A DNA stretch of 64,000 nt, taken from Ailurus styani (Eukaryota; Chordata; Mammalia; Carnivora; Ailuridae). Numbering within the stretch: the first letter of the stretch is position 1; every line of letters begins with the position of its first letter. The translations under genes were made by a program, and so were the position numbers. A model generated the notes under the pieces. That model was not told the DNA's origin, did no database searches, and saw only the letters and a list, made by a program, of their open reading frames with translations. This document shows positions 45,721-57,300 of this stretch, piece after piece. The stretch is taken from assembly GCA_002007465.1 (NCBI GenBank), contig LNAC01000346.1:2454663-2518662 (forward strand), in the 5' to 3' direction.

Positions 45721-46427
45721 TAAGTGAAAAGTACTGAGATATATAAAGTAGTATTATCATTTCCTTTTAACTGATTGATTACAAAAATGCAGTCATATGC
45801 TAGTTGTCACCAATAAGAGTCGAGTCAAAATTTAAAGCTGAGTATGTCTTAAATCTTGCCTTTTTTTTTTCTTGATGAAATGTTTCAGGCTAAATGTACA
45901 GCATATCTTAAATCCATGGCAAGAAAAGAGGTAAAGACAACTCCATATGCATGTTTATCTTACTATATGCAGTAGACAGGCATTGGTCTCAAGGTAATGG
46001 ATAGTCATTATCTCAAGTATTTGAAATTAAAACAACATTTGGAAAAAAAACCACAATTTATATGCCCTTTGTGATTTAGGGCATTATTTCTTTAACAGTC
46101 TGGTGAATTGGACATCTCACTTTAGGAGTCTTTTATAGTTTTTATGTTAAATAGTTTTCAAACTGCTCTCACCAAATATATACATATGTAAATACAAACA
46201 CACTAGAGGGTCTCATAATAGGCAAATCACACTACTGAATATTATGGGAATCACAAAGACTATAAGCATTCATCCCTAAATGAACATAAATTTTATATTG
46301 GTAGGTAACATTGGCAAACATAAAAAGTTACGGAAAATAGAACCAAAATACAAAGCATCATAACTTCTAAGGGAGCACTAGAAAAATTAAGTACAAAAAT
46401 GAAAATTGCTCTCAAATGCATTTCTTT
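45721..46427. other. Non-coding stretch
   Basis: Unique AT-rich sequence, no gene. Confidence 0.6.
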
Positions 46428-46442
46428 AAAAATGAACACCAA

Positions 46443-46632
46443 GGGCGCCTGGGTGGCTCAGTGGGTTAAAGCCGCTGCCTTCGGCTCAGGTCATGATCCC
46501 AGGGTCCTGGGATCGAGGCCCACATCGGGCTCTCTGCTCAGCAGGGAGCCTGCTTCCTCCTCTCTCCTCTCTCTCTGCCTGCCTCTCTGCTTACTTGTAA
46601 TCTCTCTCTCTGTGTCAAATGAATAAATAAAA

Positions 46633-46660
<28 letters not shown>
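46443..46660 (+). mobile_element. CAN-SINE, very young, full length
   Basis: Full-length copy starting gggcgcctgggtggctcagt, with intact CpGs in the head (gccgctgccttcggctcagg), body, aaatgaataaataaaatctt and a pure A-run of about 27 bases. The 15-bp target duplication aaaaatgaacaccaa (46,428-46,442 and 46,661-46,675) is perfect. The features indicate a very recent insertion. Same subtype as 56,135 and 63,870. Confidence 0.97.
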
Positions 46661-46665
<5 letters not shown>

Positions 46666-46676
46666 TGAACACCAAG

Positions 46677-47479
46677 ATTGATATTATTATTTCCATGTAG
46701 AAACAGACTCACAGAGGTTCAGAAGCTCTGAAATCAAGAACAGGAGGGAAAGCTTATCTAACTGTCCACGGCATCTGCAGGGTAAGGGGTCTAAGCTGAC
46801 TGGAGCAAGGGGTTCTGATGGGGAGCAGTAAAAATGAGACTAGAGACAAAGGTTATGTTTCTGTCTGGAAGATTTTTTTTCTTAAGTACTTGGGTTCATT
46901 ATTACATGAGCACATGGATTGTCATCTATGATGATAGAGTTTGGCTTTGCATTTTTGCAGCATTGTCTTCTTGTTTCAAATAGACACCCACCTGTCACTA
47001 TTTCTAGTTGGTTAATGTGAGTATAATGTAGACTGGTACAGTAGTTGATGCTTTTTCATTTTACTTTTTTTTTTTTTTTTTTGCCCCCCAGCATCCATTA
47101 ATTCTTTTTCTGACATTAGCCACCAGTTCCCACTTGAGGTTCAATACCCAATTCAGTCTCAGTGCATGGGTGTCTGCTGACAGCATTCCTACTCTGAAAG
47201 ATGGCACGACTTAGGCCTTATTACCTCCTGGAATAGTGATTAGATCAGTAATAGAAACGAGGCTCAAGCCAAGCCAAACAAAGCCAAAGACAGTAGATTG
47301 AGACTTTTATTTTGATTAAGAGGAATGGATATATTCTTTAGTATAGAGCTAAAAAGGATGTAGGTTAGAGCTGCCACTATATCCATCTTGATAAACTGAA
47401 GGAAGTAGAGCTGAGGGGAATCCAGGAGATTAAGAGGGGATGATGGTCCTGAGGATAGCATTTATGTGGATATGCTGGA
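46677..47479. other. Non-coding stretch
   Basis: Contains a T17 run at 47,066-47,082 followed by gccccccagcatccattaat, which could be the tail of an unidentified retroposed sequence. No gene seen. Confidence 0.5.
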
Positions 47480-47745
47480 TGGAACAGTACCTTGCTGGCT
47501 TTGAAGATGAAGGAATGGGGCCATGACCCAAGAAATGTGGGCAGCCCTTAGTAGTTGCAGGAGATAAGATGACAGATTCTTCCCTAGAGCCTCCAGAAAG
47601 GAAGGCAGCCTAATAGCATCTTCATTTTAGTCCAGAGAGACCCAATGATGCTAACCTGGAGAACTGTAAGATAATAAATTAATACATTTTTAAGTCACCA
47701 AGTTTATAGAAATTTATTATAGCAGCAATAGAAACTACAGTGAAC
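47480..47745 (+). mobile_element. MaLR (MLT1C/D-like) LTR, 3' part
   Basis: cctagagcctccagaaagga, tcattttagtccagagagac, gagaactgtaagataataaa and tagcagcaatagaaactaca are the typical 3' half of an MLT1C/D LTR. Confidence 0.75.
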
Positions 47746-50089
47746 ACATGAATGCTCTCCTCTGCCCCTCACACACCTGGTTTTTTTTTTTAATGAGTCA
47801 CGTTTTCTTTCAATTGCAGTTGAGTTGAGAAAATATATTAAAAGCTTTAAAATAATTTAAGTAGATTTAGTGCTTTGTGACATGGCCCAGGTCCATAGTT
47901 CAGCAATTTGATCATCAGTTTGAGAAATTGAAGCAAAATCTTGTTTGTTCCTGGGATGCTAGTTCTTTGGAAAATTGATATTGGACACGCTTATGTCTGG
48001 AAAAGCAGAGTGAGCTATTAGGTAAATTTTATGTTGTTATCAGTTTTGCCCTAATGCCATATATAACTATCATTTTTTTGAAAGTAGTGACTTTTATAAG
48101 AATCTTTATAAAATCTGTTGTTAAAAGTAAGCACAGGGTTAATAGGTTTATTTAATAATGCAATGTAATTTAAGTAAAATGAATTTTCTATATATAATCA
48201 AGAAAAAATTGTATTGATTTAGAGTAACATAGGGCAATTCAGTATTGCATTTCATGAATTATTTCTCTGAAGTATCTGTTTTATTTACTACTTATAAAAC
48301 TGTATTGCTCATGAAATGTGGTTAATCATCCACTCACATCCTAGGAAAAACAAAACAAAATGTTATCCTATGTAGAAATGATGCAGCCATCTCATTTACA
48401 AATACCAGCCACATAGTTTTTTTTTTTACTGTTTTCCAATTCATAATGTGTCTAAGAGTGTTAGTGGATTATAGAATCCCAACATACGGTTTTTATTCAG
48501 CTGTGGCTTGGCGCCTTTGGAGGAGCTCTGCAATTGAATCAAGTAATTTGCAACCATGGTTGAAACATGTGTGTCTCTTCCTTTCTCTATAAAAGCTGTA
48601 TATTTTGTATCTCTACACAGGTACTTAAACAGCAATTGTGCTAATTATTAATACTTAAGAGTTAGTTTAAATTTAACATATACACTTAAAATGAATTTTT
48701 CTATGATAATAATTTTATAGCTGTTCCTAAAAACAAAAGTGAATACAATATTTGAAAAAAATTGTAGTGGACAGAAAACCAGGCTTATAGCCAGATTGGA
48801 CAAATCTAAATACATTTTGTGGTCCTAACCCAGAGGACCACCAAGAAAGTTATGTGACTATCTTGAAACCTTCTAATTTATGAGGCATGCAGGAAAGCAA
48901 TGAGGAAAGTAGTTATTTCAAAGGGCCTGTTTGGCTTCATTTTGACCTGTTGATAATGGAAGCAAAGAAGCCATAGGAAAACTAAGGGTCCAGACAAGTC
49001 TCCAGTTTCTGAATGAATCCATGAATAGCATCCACTTATTCTTTGGAACTGGATAAAACAATCATTGTGGAAGTGTTGAGTTGACAAGTCAATATCATAA
49101 AAGAAGAACTATATTAAGACGAATATTCAGGGTTTGAAATTTGGACCAAATTGTTAACCAATGTATTAAGTCAAGATTTCTTCACTTAAATTTCCTTTTT
49201 TCCCCAAAGAAAGAATTAACTTCACTTAATGTTACAGAGTAATAGGCTCCCAGTATAGCCTTTTAAAAACACTTGTAAAATTTTATTATGGTTATACCTT
49301 CTGAGACTATTTTCTATTACTAGAAAATTGTGAGCAACTTACCTGAAGAAATGAATGATTTATAATCACACATTTGATCCATTATTGGTTCTTCAAGCCC
49401 ATATGCTCATGCAGGAGAAATCTTTAAGGGGTAAGAGAAAGTCAGAGAAATCTTACTTGGCTCTCTGTAGTGAGGATTGTTCATTATATGTGTAGGAACG
49501 GTCATGTTTCCTCATGTCCCTAAAGATGCCATGTAATGTCAGTGCTACATAGTTGCAGACATTTGCTGCTCTAGGAACTTAAAACAGAGTTTGAGCATAA
49601 AAGCCATCATGAGAGAAATGCTCTTTTATTATAAGAATAAACCTTTACAGTATGCTGAATCAATTATCCTTTTGGAAACCATTCTGGTATTATAGTGTTG
49701 CCCAGATATATTGGCATACTGCATTTCTGGCTTGCTCTTTAGAAAAAAAAACTGAATGTTTACTGATTTCAACATTCCTTTTTGTGTATAAACGAGTGAA
49801 GCAATTACATTTGATTCTAGCCAAGTCTAAAAAAGAAGGAGTATTCCATTTATCATGATAAACAGATCATATAAGTACGGCAAGACTAGTAACAAGAGAG
49901 AAAAAACATGTGCTTGGAGACACCAATACTTACTAAATTTTATAGGAAAAAAAACCTCAAGGAAACAATTTGCTACAATAAAATAATAATATAATAAACA
50001 TTTACTGTATATACAATTTCTGTGATCTGTCACTTCCTTTCAATCCTTACTATGTTGCCCTAATTTAGATTATTATCTTTTCTCCCCTA
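47746..50089. other. Non-coding stretch, largely unique
   Basis: About 2.3 kb without SINE or L1. No ORF above 70 codons and no recognised RNA. Confidence 0.6.
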
Positions 50090-50620
50090 GATTGTTGATC
50101 TTTCTCCCATGCCACTAGAATATTCACTCTGAAATATAAATCAAACCACATGATCTCCCTACTAAAGTTTCTTGATGACTCTCTAAAGTCTAAATCTATT
50201 ACTTGACCCTTATTGAATGGTGCTTTTACTTCTTGACACTCCTTTTATAATTTAGTAATACAATTTTACTCCATGGAGTTCCACACCTACATTCTGACAC
50301 TTTCTTGCCTTAGTCTTATCCTCTGCCTGAGTGACACGCCTATGTAATTTTCACCTGGACAATTTTAGTTTATCCTTTATGAATTGGTTTAACTAGAATG
50401 GAATTATTCTCACAAGAGTATTTATGCTCCTTTAGAACCCCTCTTCCTTGCACATCTCTATCTTAGCGCTTATTACTGTATTTTGATATCATTTTTTATC
50501 TTTCTGTCTCTTTAGACCCTACATTCCCTGAGACAATTTTTGTACCCTTAACAACTAGCATATTGCTTGACATATAATTAAGTTGTAATAAACGTTTGTA
50601 AGGATGAACTAAATTCTCTT
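50090..50620 (+). mobile_element. LINE-2 (L2) 3' end
   Basis: Ordered L2 words: aatcaaaccacatgatctcc, tttcttgatgactctctaaa, cttcttgacactccttttat, ttgccttagtcttatcctct, cttccttgcacatctctatc, then the L2 terminus gcatattgcttgacatataa...taataaacgtttgtaaggat. Non-coding. Confidence 0.75.
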
Positions 50621-50639
50621 CACAGAACATTATTACTTA

Positions 50640-50795
50640 AATAGTTCTCCTGCAAATATTTAGGATAGTCATGACTGATAGTGTTATTCACATTTTACAT
50701 AAGAGAAAACCAAGCCATAAAGAGTTAATATTGGATGATTCTGAATTGCATGTTGAGTGAGAGAAGAAGCTGAGACTCAGATTCAGGTGTTTTTC
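50640..50795 (-). mobile_element. MIR fragment
   Basis: cattttacataagagaaaac, caagccataaagagttaata and agactcagattcaggtgttt match antisense MIR order. Confidence 0.55.
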
Positions 50796-50859
50796 TCTTG
50801 GACTTGGTTTTCTTTCTGTAGTATTTCATTGCTTTCCTAGAACACAGACACTAATGAAC

Positions 50860-51000
50860 TAAGGTCTGGTCTCAACTTTTACCCTAAACTCACTAGGTGA
50901 CATTAGGCTTGTCATGTGAGCTCATTTGGTTTCAGTTTTCTCTTTTGTAAAACTTGAGCACTAAACTGGACTCTAGAGCCCTGCCCTTTTGTTTTATGGT
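50860..51000 (+). mobile_element. MIR fragment
   Basis: aggtgacattaggcttgtca then tttggtttcagttttctctt and ttgtaaaacttgagcac are the sense MIR core. Confidence 0.55.
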
Positions 51001-51569
51001 CTACTGAGGCCAAAATAAACAGTTTTTACACAGCCCTACTTTACTCTGGTTTTATACTTCTACTTAGTTTTTTCCATAATTTTAACATTTTTAAAGACCT
51101 AACTTTTTGCTAGTATTCAAATGATGCCTTCGTGTTAGTTATTGGCATATTGAGAGAGTCAGCTCAGTAGCTCTACTCTGCTTTCTTTGGGTTTGGACCA
51201 AATGAGATAGAGGAGAAGAGTTAGCAGATGTCTAAAGAAAACATTATTATTGAAACAGGCTGAATTAGAAGATATAATTGAGTATGGCTCTGAAAATAAG
51301 TTTTCTAAGCCCTGTGTCACAGGTTAGACTTTGGGATAACCCAAAAGCACAGGCTTCTACTGTTCTAAATGAATACACAAAAAGCAAAAAACAAAAACAA
51401 AATTAAAATCAAATGAACAGACAAAAAACCCCCAAAATGAAACAACAAATCTTTGAAGAAAAGATGATCTATTGATTAGCTTCCTTTAGTCTACAAACAT
51501 GACTAATGGCAATCATCCCTAGCCAGATAGCTCACTTTTTTTCATGCTATAATCTATCAGGTATGTAAC
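51001..51569. other. Non-coding stretch
   Basis: Unique DNA with an A/C-rich patch at 51,368-51,445. No gene. Confidence 0.6.
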
Positions 51570-51985
51570 TATATCAATACAACTGTATAACAAATTATGC
51601 CAAAACTCAGTGGCTCAAACCAAGAAGTATTTATTTATCTCATCAAATGTTGGCAACGTATATGGAGCTCAACTAGAGGATTACTTTGGTCAAAACTAGA
51701 TTGCTTTACATAGTTGTGATTTGATTTTATATTGATTGATAAAGGATAATCTTATCTAGGACTACTCTGATGCCTGGGACAATTCATGTGGTTTTCCTCT
51801 CCCCATGAGATTCTCACATCTTTCAGGCAGATGAGCCTGAGCATAGTTTCATGATGTGACACAGGGATAAGAACAAGCAAGCCAAACTGCTCAAGAGAGA
51901 AGCAGAAGTAAGCAAGTGTTTTTGAGACCCTGAGTAAATTATATTCACTGCTATCCACAGAAGGTCACATGGTCAAGCCCAGAAT
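51570..51985 (-). mobile_element. Ancient interspersed repeat, family unresolved
   Basis: Starts acaactgtataacaaattat and cagtggctcaaaccaagaag and ends aaggtcacatggtcaagccc and cagtgtgggagggtgt. This is the layout of a mammalian-wide ancient repeat in antisense, perhaps the same family as 40,625-40,865. Family name not safe without a search. Confidence 0.45.
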
Positions 51986-52255
51986 CAGTGTGGGAGGGTG
52001 TATCTATAGAGATGGTAAAAGAAATGGAACCATTAATCAGCTATACATGGGGAGAAATAAGGGGCAGGAAAACAGGTCAGAAGTATTTAAAGAATATTCA
52101 TCTTTCTGGAAATGAAAAGACTGAGCTAAGGGATTATTCTGATATGCATATAGATTATAATAGCTTCATACCAAGAATTGATTGGATCATTGTTTTAAGG
52201 AAAGGTAAATAGTGTGTGAACCAGTAGGTTTTTCATAGAATATATATCATGGTAT

Positions 52256-52284
52256 ATGTGTGTGTGTGTGTGTGTGTGTGTATG

Positions 52285-52336
<52 letters not shown>
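52256..52336. repeat. Compound (TG)n-(TA)n microsatellite
   Basis: About 13 TG units (52,256-52,281), spacer atgatttt, then 24 uninterrupted TA units (52,289-52,336). The TA run can form a cruciform and is likely to vary in length. Confidence 0.97.
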
Positions 52337-52340
<4 letters not shown>

Positions 52341-52599
52341 GCATTATCATCTTGGAATACTGAAATAGACCAGGGAAGACTGAAATCATCTCAGTTAAAC
52401 TCAGCACACCTATTAGAAAAACAGACTAAATATATTTATCATCATATCCTTTATATCATGAAGTAGCAATTACATATAAAACTATGCATAAATGCTATTA
52501 CACATACAGAAATAGCTGTGTAGCTCTTGTCAGACAAAAATTCAAGAGATAATAATCATAAAATGTGGACAAAACTAAAAAAAAAAACTTGAAGGCATT

Positions 52600-52950
52600 G
52601 GAGAGTGACCAAAAGCAAACATAACCCGGTCAATAATAAAAAGGTAAAAAAAAACTACTTACACACGCAGCTTTAGGTTGAGTAAACAGTCTTTCACAAA
52701 AGAGCACATACTATTTAATTCCCTTAACATGGAGGCTGAGAACAAGTAAAACTATTTGCTAGTGGGAAATAGGTAGAAGTTAATGCCTCTATGGGAATTT
52801 AGATTTACTGGGAAGAAGCAGGAGGGGACTTCCTAGAGGGGTGGTACTATTTTGTTTGTTTCAGAAGCATTTGCATCTGTCAAAACGTATCAAATATCTT
52901 TTTAGTCTATGCATTTCATTTATATAAATTTTACCTAAAAATAAACTAGA
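52600..52950 (+). mobile_element. Old LINE-1 3' end
   Basis: Sense words: aagagcacatactatttaat, atttgctagtgggaaatagg, gaggggtggtactattttgt, aagcatttgcatctgtcaaa and tatataaattttacctaaaa. These match the 3'UTR of an old L1. Confidence 0.6.
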
Positions 52951-53059
52951 AACAAATATTGAACTCTGGTTACTAATATGCAAGCTGAAGTATATGGGAT
53001 GAAGTAAACAGATGCCTATAACTTTGAAATAAAGCAAAAGTAATGGACTCATAGCATAA

Positions 53060-53215
53060 TAGCTAGATAGATAGATATATAATAAACCAAGTATAGTAAA
53101 ATGCTTGTTACAATATCTAGATAGTATGTAGATAGGTGTTCTGTGTAAAAGTGTTTCTACTTTTCTGTATGTTTAAATGTTTACAATAAAACTATAGATA
53201 AATGGAAAATATGTA
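53060..53215 (+). mobile_element. Old LINE-1 3' tail
   Basis: agatagtatgtagataggtg then ttctacttttctgtatgttt and acaataaaactatagataaa match the terminal part of another old L1 3'UTR. Confidence 0.55.
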
Positions 53216-54527
53216 GATGTAATATAAATTACATATATATATATAATATTATAAATAAATGTAAAATATTTTGCCAGGGCACATCAAGAGGCAGTTATAA
53301 ATTGAGCTCAACTGTGCTTCATTGGCTCTTGCTTCTAAATGCTAGTGAAGCCTCCAATCTTTAAAAAAAAAAAAAAAGAATGAAAAACAACTATGGCCCA
53401 AATGTTTGTGGGAGTACCATTTTTTATAGATATGTGGTTGCTCCTGACATTGATGGGGTTGTCTTGACTTCAACTGTAGATCCAGGATAAGTTCTATATT
53501 ATTAGCCTCATCTCAAAGCAATGGGTATGTTATCTAAGAAGGTCCAATTAGAATAAATCTCAGTATGTTTACTCAATAGTTTCAGAAGAGATGTTCTCAC
53601 TCACCCAGAAGAGGATCACAATGTATACTACTTCTTCTTCCAAGAGTAGAGCCATTCTGAGAACAGGGCAGAGCCAAGAGAGCCACAGGGAATTGGAGTT
53701 GTAGTCCCAGAATTATGGTAGCCTCTGATTCAAAACAACCTGAAGCTGAGGTTATCACTCGTTATTTTACTTCCATAAATTTCCACATTGTTTTAAGATA
53801 TCTCCAATTATAATTTTAAGTCCTCTTCAACCAAAGTCATACCATTATTGCACAAGCTTATGCCTTATATATATTTAAAAAATATTCTGTCATTTAAAAA
53901 GTAGTATTCTTTCTTTTGCATGTTCCTATCTACTGTGTTTGCCATTCTTCGGCATGACTTTTGGGTATTATACAGGGTGCTGTGCTGAACAGACCTGATA
54001 TTTATGCCTGGTATTTTTAGTCCCCTATGCATTATCACCTATTCTTCCAAATTCCACTTCTGTCTTTTACTTACTTGCTGCCTGCTTCCTCTTTGGCTAT
54101 TCCAGTGTACTAGAGGTGCTAAATGGGTTCAAAGACTAGGTTATTACTGGGGAAAATATACTTCTCCTCTGCAGTGTATTAGAGCAGAGCTGTTTGTGCT
54201 CCTAGATCTCAGAAAGATTTCACTGAAACAGATTATAGTTTTGACTTCTGGTAGCCCATCTACTTAGAACTCAGGCGTGAGTCCATGGGTTTTGGATTCG
54301 TAGAAAAATGAAAAAGCAGATATTAAATTACATATAAACCTCCTCTCTGTCCCAATTTTAGGGTTTTGGTATTCCTCAGAGCTTGCCATAATTGAATCTT
54401 TTCTGTTTGGCTGAATTATTCTAGAAGAGTCTTCAATCAGTTGTGCAAATAGCATTTGATGCTACCAGTCAGATATACCTGATATGGCTTAAAGACAGTC
54501 ACTGACGTCCTTACCACGCAAAAATTT
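53216..54527. other. Non-coding stretch
   Basis: Short TA patch at about 53,232-53,258 and an A-run at 53,361-53,376. Remaining sequence unique. An 87-codon forward frame (54,004-54,267) has no recognised domain. Confidence 0.55.
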
Positions 54528-54536
54528 CATCATCTT

Positions 54537-54738
54537 GGGCACCTGGGTGGCTCAGTGGGTTGGGCCTCTGTCTTCGGCTCAGGTCATGATCCTGGGATTG
54601 AGTCCGGCATCAGGCTCTCTGCTCAGCGGGGAGCCTGCTCCCCACCCCCCGCCCCACACTCTCTGCCTGCCTCTCTGCCTACTTGTGATCTTTCTCTCTC
54701 TCTGTCAAATAAATAAATAAAACCTTTTTAAAAAAAAG
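54537..54738 (+). mobile_element. CAN-SINE with head rearrangement
   Basis: Plus-strand copy; the gtcctgggatcgagg part is shortened, and a C-rich stretch (ccccaccccccgccccacac) has expanded. Short target duplication tcatcatct at 54,528-54,536 and 54,739-54,747. Confidence 0.92.
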
Positions 54739-54769
54739 TCATCATCTCGAAAGGGAGGCAGGACACTGT

Positions 54770-54925
54770 GGTTAGTGGTTAACCTTCCTCTGCTTTAGAG
54801 TCGTGTAGCTTTGGTACGAACCTGAGACTGGCCTATTTATCTAATTGTATAATCGTGGGTAAATTTCTTAAATTTTAAAGGCCTCGGTTTTCTAATCTCT
54901 ATGATCTGCATTATTTGCTGTAGTA
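54770..54925 (+). mobile_element. MIR fragment
   Basis: actgtggttagtggttaacc, ctgctttagagtcgtgtagc, tgggtaaatttcttaaattt and cggttttctaatctctatga follow the sense MIR order. Confidence 0.6.
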
Positions 54926-55409
54926 GCTGCTATCAACATAAGGCTATCAGGCACCTGAATGTGTCTTAAGTGTAAAATATATACTTTGGGAGATTTAGTA
55001 TGAAAAAGAATATAAACTATCTGACTAATATTGTTAAATATTGAATATATGTTGAAACTTTATTTTGGATACATTGGGTAAAGTAAAGCTTGTTAGCATT
55101 ATTGTATCTGTTTCTATTTACTTTCTTTAATTGTACTAGAAAAATTTAAATTATGTAAGTTTTTCACTTATAGTTGAAATAATTACTCAATGATTATAAA
55201 TGAATGAACAGTGATATAATGCTACTCACATTATAATTCTATTGGACAGCATTATTGATGATGATAATGTATATATCATAAAACTATAGTGAAATTTAAG
55301 AAAAAGTTTGTGAAGTTATCAATGGAATTAGCTCATAGTGAAATCCTAATAAACATTAGCCATTTTATTTTTTGGATGAGCAATACACATTAGTAGTAAT
55401 TGTGAAATT
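54926..55409. other. Non-coding AT-rich stretch
   Basis: No gene or recognised repeat. Confidence 0.6.
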
Positions 55410-55425
55410 AAAAAGTTTGTATCTA

Positions 55426-55616
55426 GGTGGCTCAGTAGGTTAAGTGTCTGCCTTTGGCTCAGGTCATGATCCCAGGGTGCTGGGATCGAGAGAGAACCAC
55501 ACCAGGCTCTTTGCTCAGCAGGGAGCCTGCTTGGCCTCTCTCCCTGCCATTCCCCCTGCTTGTTCTCACTGGCTCTCTCTATCTCTCTGTCAACTAAATA
55601 AATAAAATCTTTTAAA
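55426..55616 (+). mobile_element. CAN-SINE, 5'-truncated by about 10 bases
   Basis: Starts inside the head at ggtggctcagtaggttaagt. A perfect 16-bp target duplication aaaaagtttgtatcta is at 55,410-55,425 and 55,617-55,632, so the truncation happened at insertion. Confidence 0.95.
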
Positions 55617-55632
55617 AAAAAGTTTGTATCTA

Positions 55633-56119
55633 AAGTACATAAAACTTAAAGTACATAAAGTTTGCTAAAGTTTTAGTTAATCCTGAAAAACCAAACTCTA
55701 ATCTTTTTCTAATATATTTACTTCGCTACTGGACATAATGAAGCCTTAAATTAGTAACTTGCTTATGAACATTTTATAAATGTCTATGACATAAACACTG
55801 TCATTATTCTAAATAGAAGCTTATGGTTTCTTTTAATAATAATTTTAATTTTAAACTTTTAATAGAGTTCAATGTGACAATAAAGTCAACTCTATTTTTA
55901 TAGTTTATTTAGCAGACCAAGAATCTCAACTCAGATTGTTATAAATTTCCACCATGGTCATTGACAGCTAAACAATAATTACCCTACCCTGCATCTATTA
56001 CTAGCATGGGCTATATATGCCATGTTATTTTTTCTTCATTCTTAATACTTACTCACTTTTGTTCTTTCTCACTCTGATGCGGACTGAAAGAGATCAAATT
56101 GAAAAACAGCAGGAGATTT
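55633..56119. other. Non-coding AT-rich stretch
   Basis: Includes the local duplication aagtacataaaacttaaagt. No gene. Confidence 0.6.
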
Positions 56120-56134
56120 AAAAGAATTCCTCAA

Positions 56135-56342
56135 GGGCGCCTGGGTGGCTCAGTGGGTTAAAGCCGCTGCCTTCAGCTCAGGTCATGATCCCAGGGTCCT
56201 GGGATAGAGGCCCGCATCGGGCTCCCTGCTCAGCGGGGAGCCTGCTTCCTCCTCTCTCCTCTCTCTCTGCCTGCCTCTCTGCCTACTTGTAATCTCTCTC
56301 TCTGTGTCAAATGAATAAATAAAATCTTTAAAAAAAATAAAT
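56135..56342 (+). mobile_element. CAN-SINE, young, full length
   Basis: Full-length copy, same subtype as 46,443 with very few differences. A perfect 15-bp target duplication aaaagaattcctcaa is at 56,120-56,134 and 56,343-56,357. Confidence 0.96.
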
Positions 56343-56408
56343 AAAAGAATTCCTCAAAACCCAATCAATGCTTTAACTGATTTGATTATCTAGATATATA
56401 AAAGTGAA

Positions 56409-56572
56409 AGTGGCCCAGGTGGTTAAGCATCTGCCTTCGCCTCAGTCATGAACCCAGGGTCCTGGGATGGAGAGCAGGACCTGCTTCTCCCTCTGCCCCT
56501 CCACCCTGCTCAAGCTCTCTGTCTCTGTCTCTCTGTCTCTCTCTCAAATAAGTAGTAAAATCTTCAAAAAAA
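56409..56572 (+). mobile_element. CAN-SINE, truncated and diverged
   Basis: Starts at tggcccaggtggttaagcat, lacks the first head bases and part of the middle, and ends in ctctctctcaaataagtagt plus A-tail. It lies only about 66 bases after the previous SINE, with no shared duplication. Confidence 0.88.
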
Positions 56573-56894
56573 AATGAAAAAGAAAAAAGTACAAGTTCAT
56601 GCATGACTGATCCAATTATTTCTTACTTTTCAAAGGTGACATTGTCTCTGTTTATTGTAATTAACCCAAAAGCTTTAAGTTTCTCAATGGAAGAGCATGT
56701 TATTTTATTTTTCCTTTCTTTAGTCTTCAGGAATTAGTACAAATTCACTACATTTTTTTTTTCATTTTCACTACTATATGTGCTTGACAGTCATTAAAAC
56801 CAGACTCCCAAGGCTCAGAAAGATGTTCTCAGCATGCTCAAGCAAAAGGCAAAACACAGGCATTGTTAATAAGGAGCGTGTATTCGTGTTCAGG

Positions 56895-57007
56895 CGCTTG
56901 AAACAATAAACTGTGCTTGAATTTGTGCTCTGTCGTGTATGAACTGTGTCTTTTGGCCAGTTAGATCTAAGGTCTCAATTTTCTCATCTGTAAAATAGCA
57001 CCTGTCA
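56895..57007 (+). mobile_element. MIR, left part (split by a SINE)
   Basis: aactgtgtcttttggccagt and tctcaattttctcatctgta are sense MIR core. The element breaks at taaaatagcacctgtca and resumes at 57,181. Confidence 0.65.
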
Positions 57008-57180
57008 GGGCACCCGGGTAGCTTCGTTTGTTAAGTGTCTGCAGGCCCTGGGGCTCCCTGCTCAGCGGGAAGTCTGGGTCTCCCTCTGCGCCCCAACCCA
57101 TGTGCATGCACACTCTCTCACTCATGCATCTCTCTCTCTCTCTCTCTCAAATAAATAAATAAAACCTTTAAAAAAATGAA
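57008..57180 (+). mobile_element. CAN-SINE with internal deletion, inside a MIR
   Basis: Head gggcacccgggtagcttcgt, then a jump over the usual cggctcaggtcatgatccca block straight to ggccctggggctccctgctc. Body with tcatgcatctctctctctct and A-tail. Flanking aaaatagcacctgtca and aaaataacatccatgtt are diverged target copies within the MIR. Confidence 0.88.
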
Positions 57181-57300
57181 AATAAAATAACATCCATGTT
57201 ATGGGGTTTTTATGATGATTAAATGAAAAGAATTCCTAGAAAAATGTACTTACTCTGGTTCCTAGAGTATAATGCATACTCAATGTATATGTTTTCCATA
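57181..57300 (+). mobile_element. MIR, right part
   Basis: catgttatggggtttttatg, atgattaaatgaaaagaatt and agtataatgcatactcaatg complete the MIR whose left half ends at 57,007. Confidence 0.65.
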
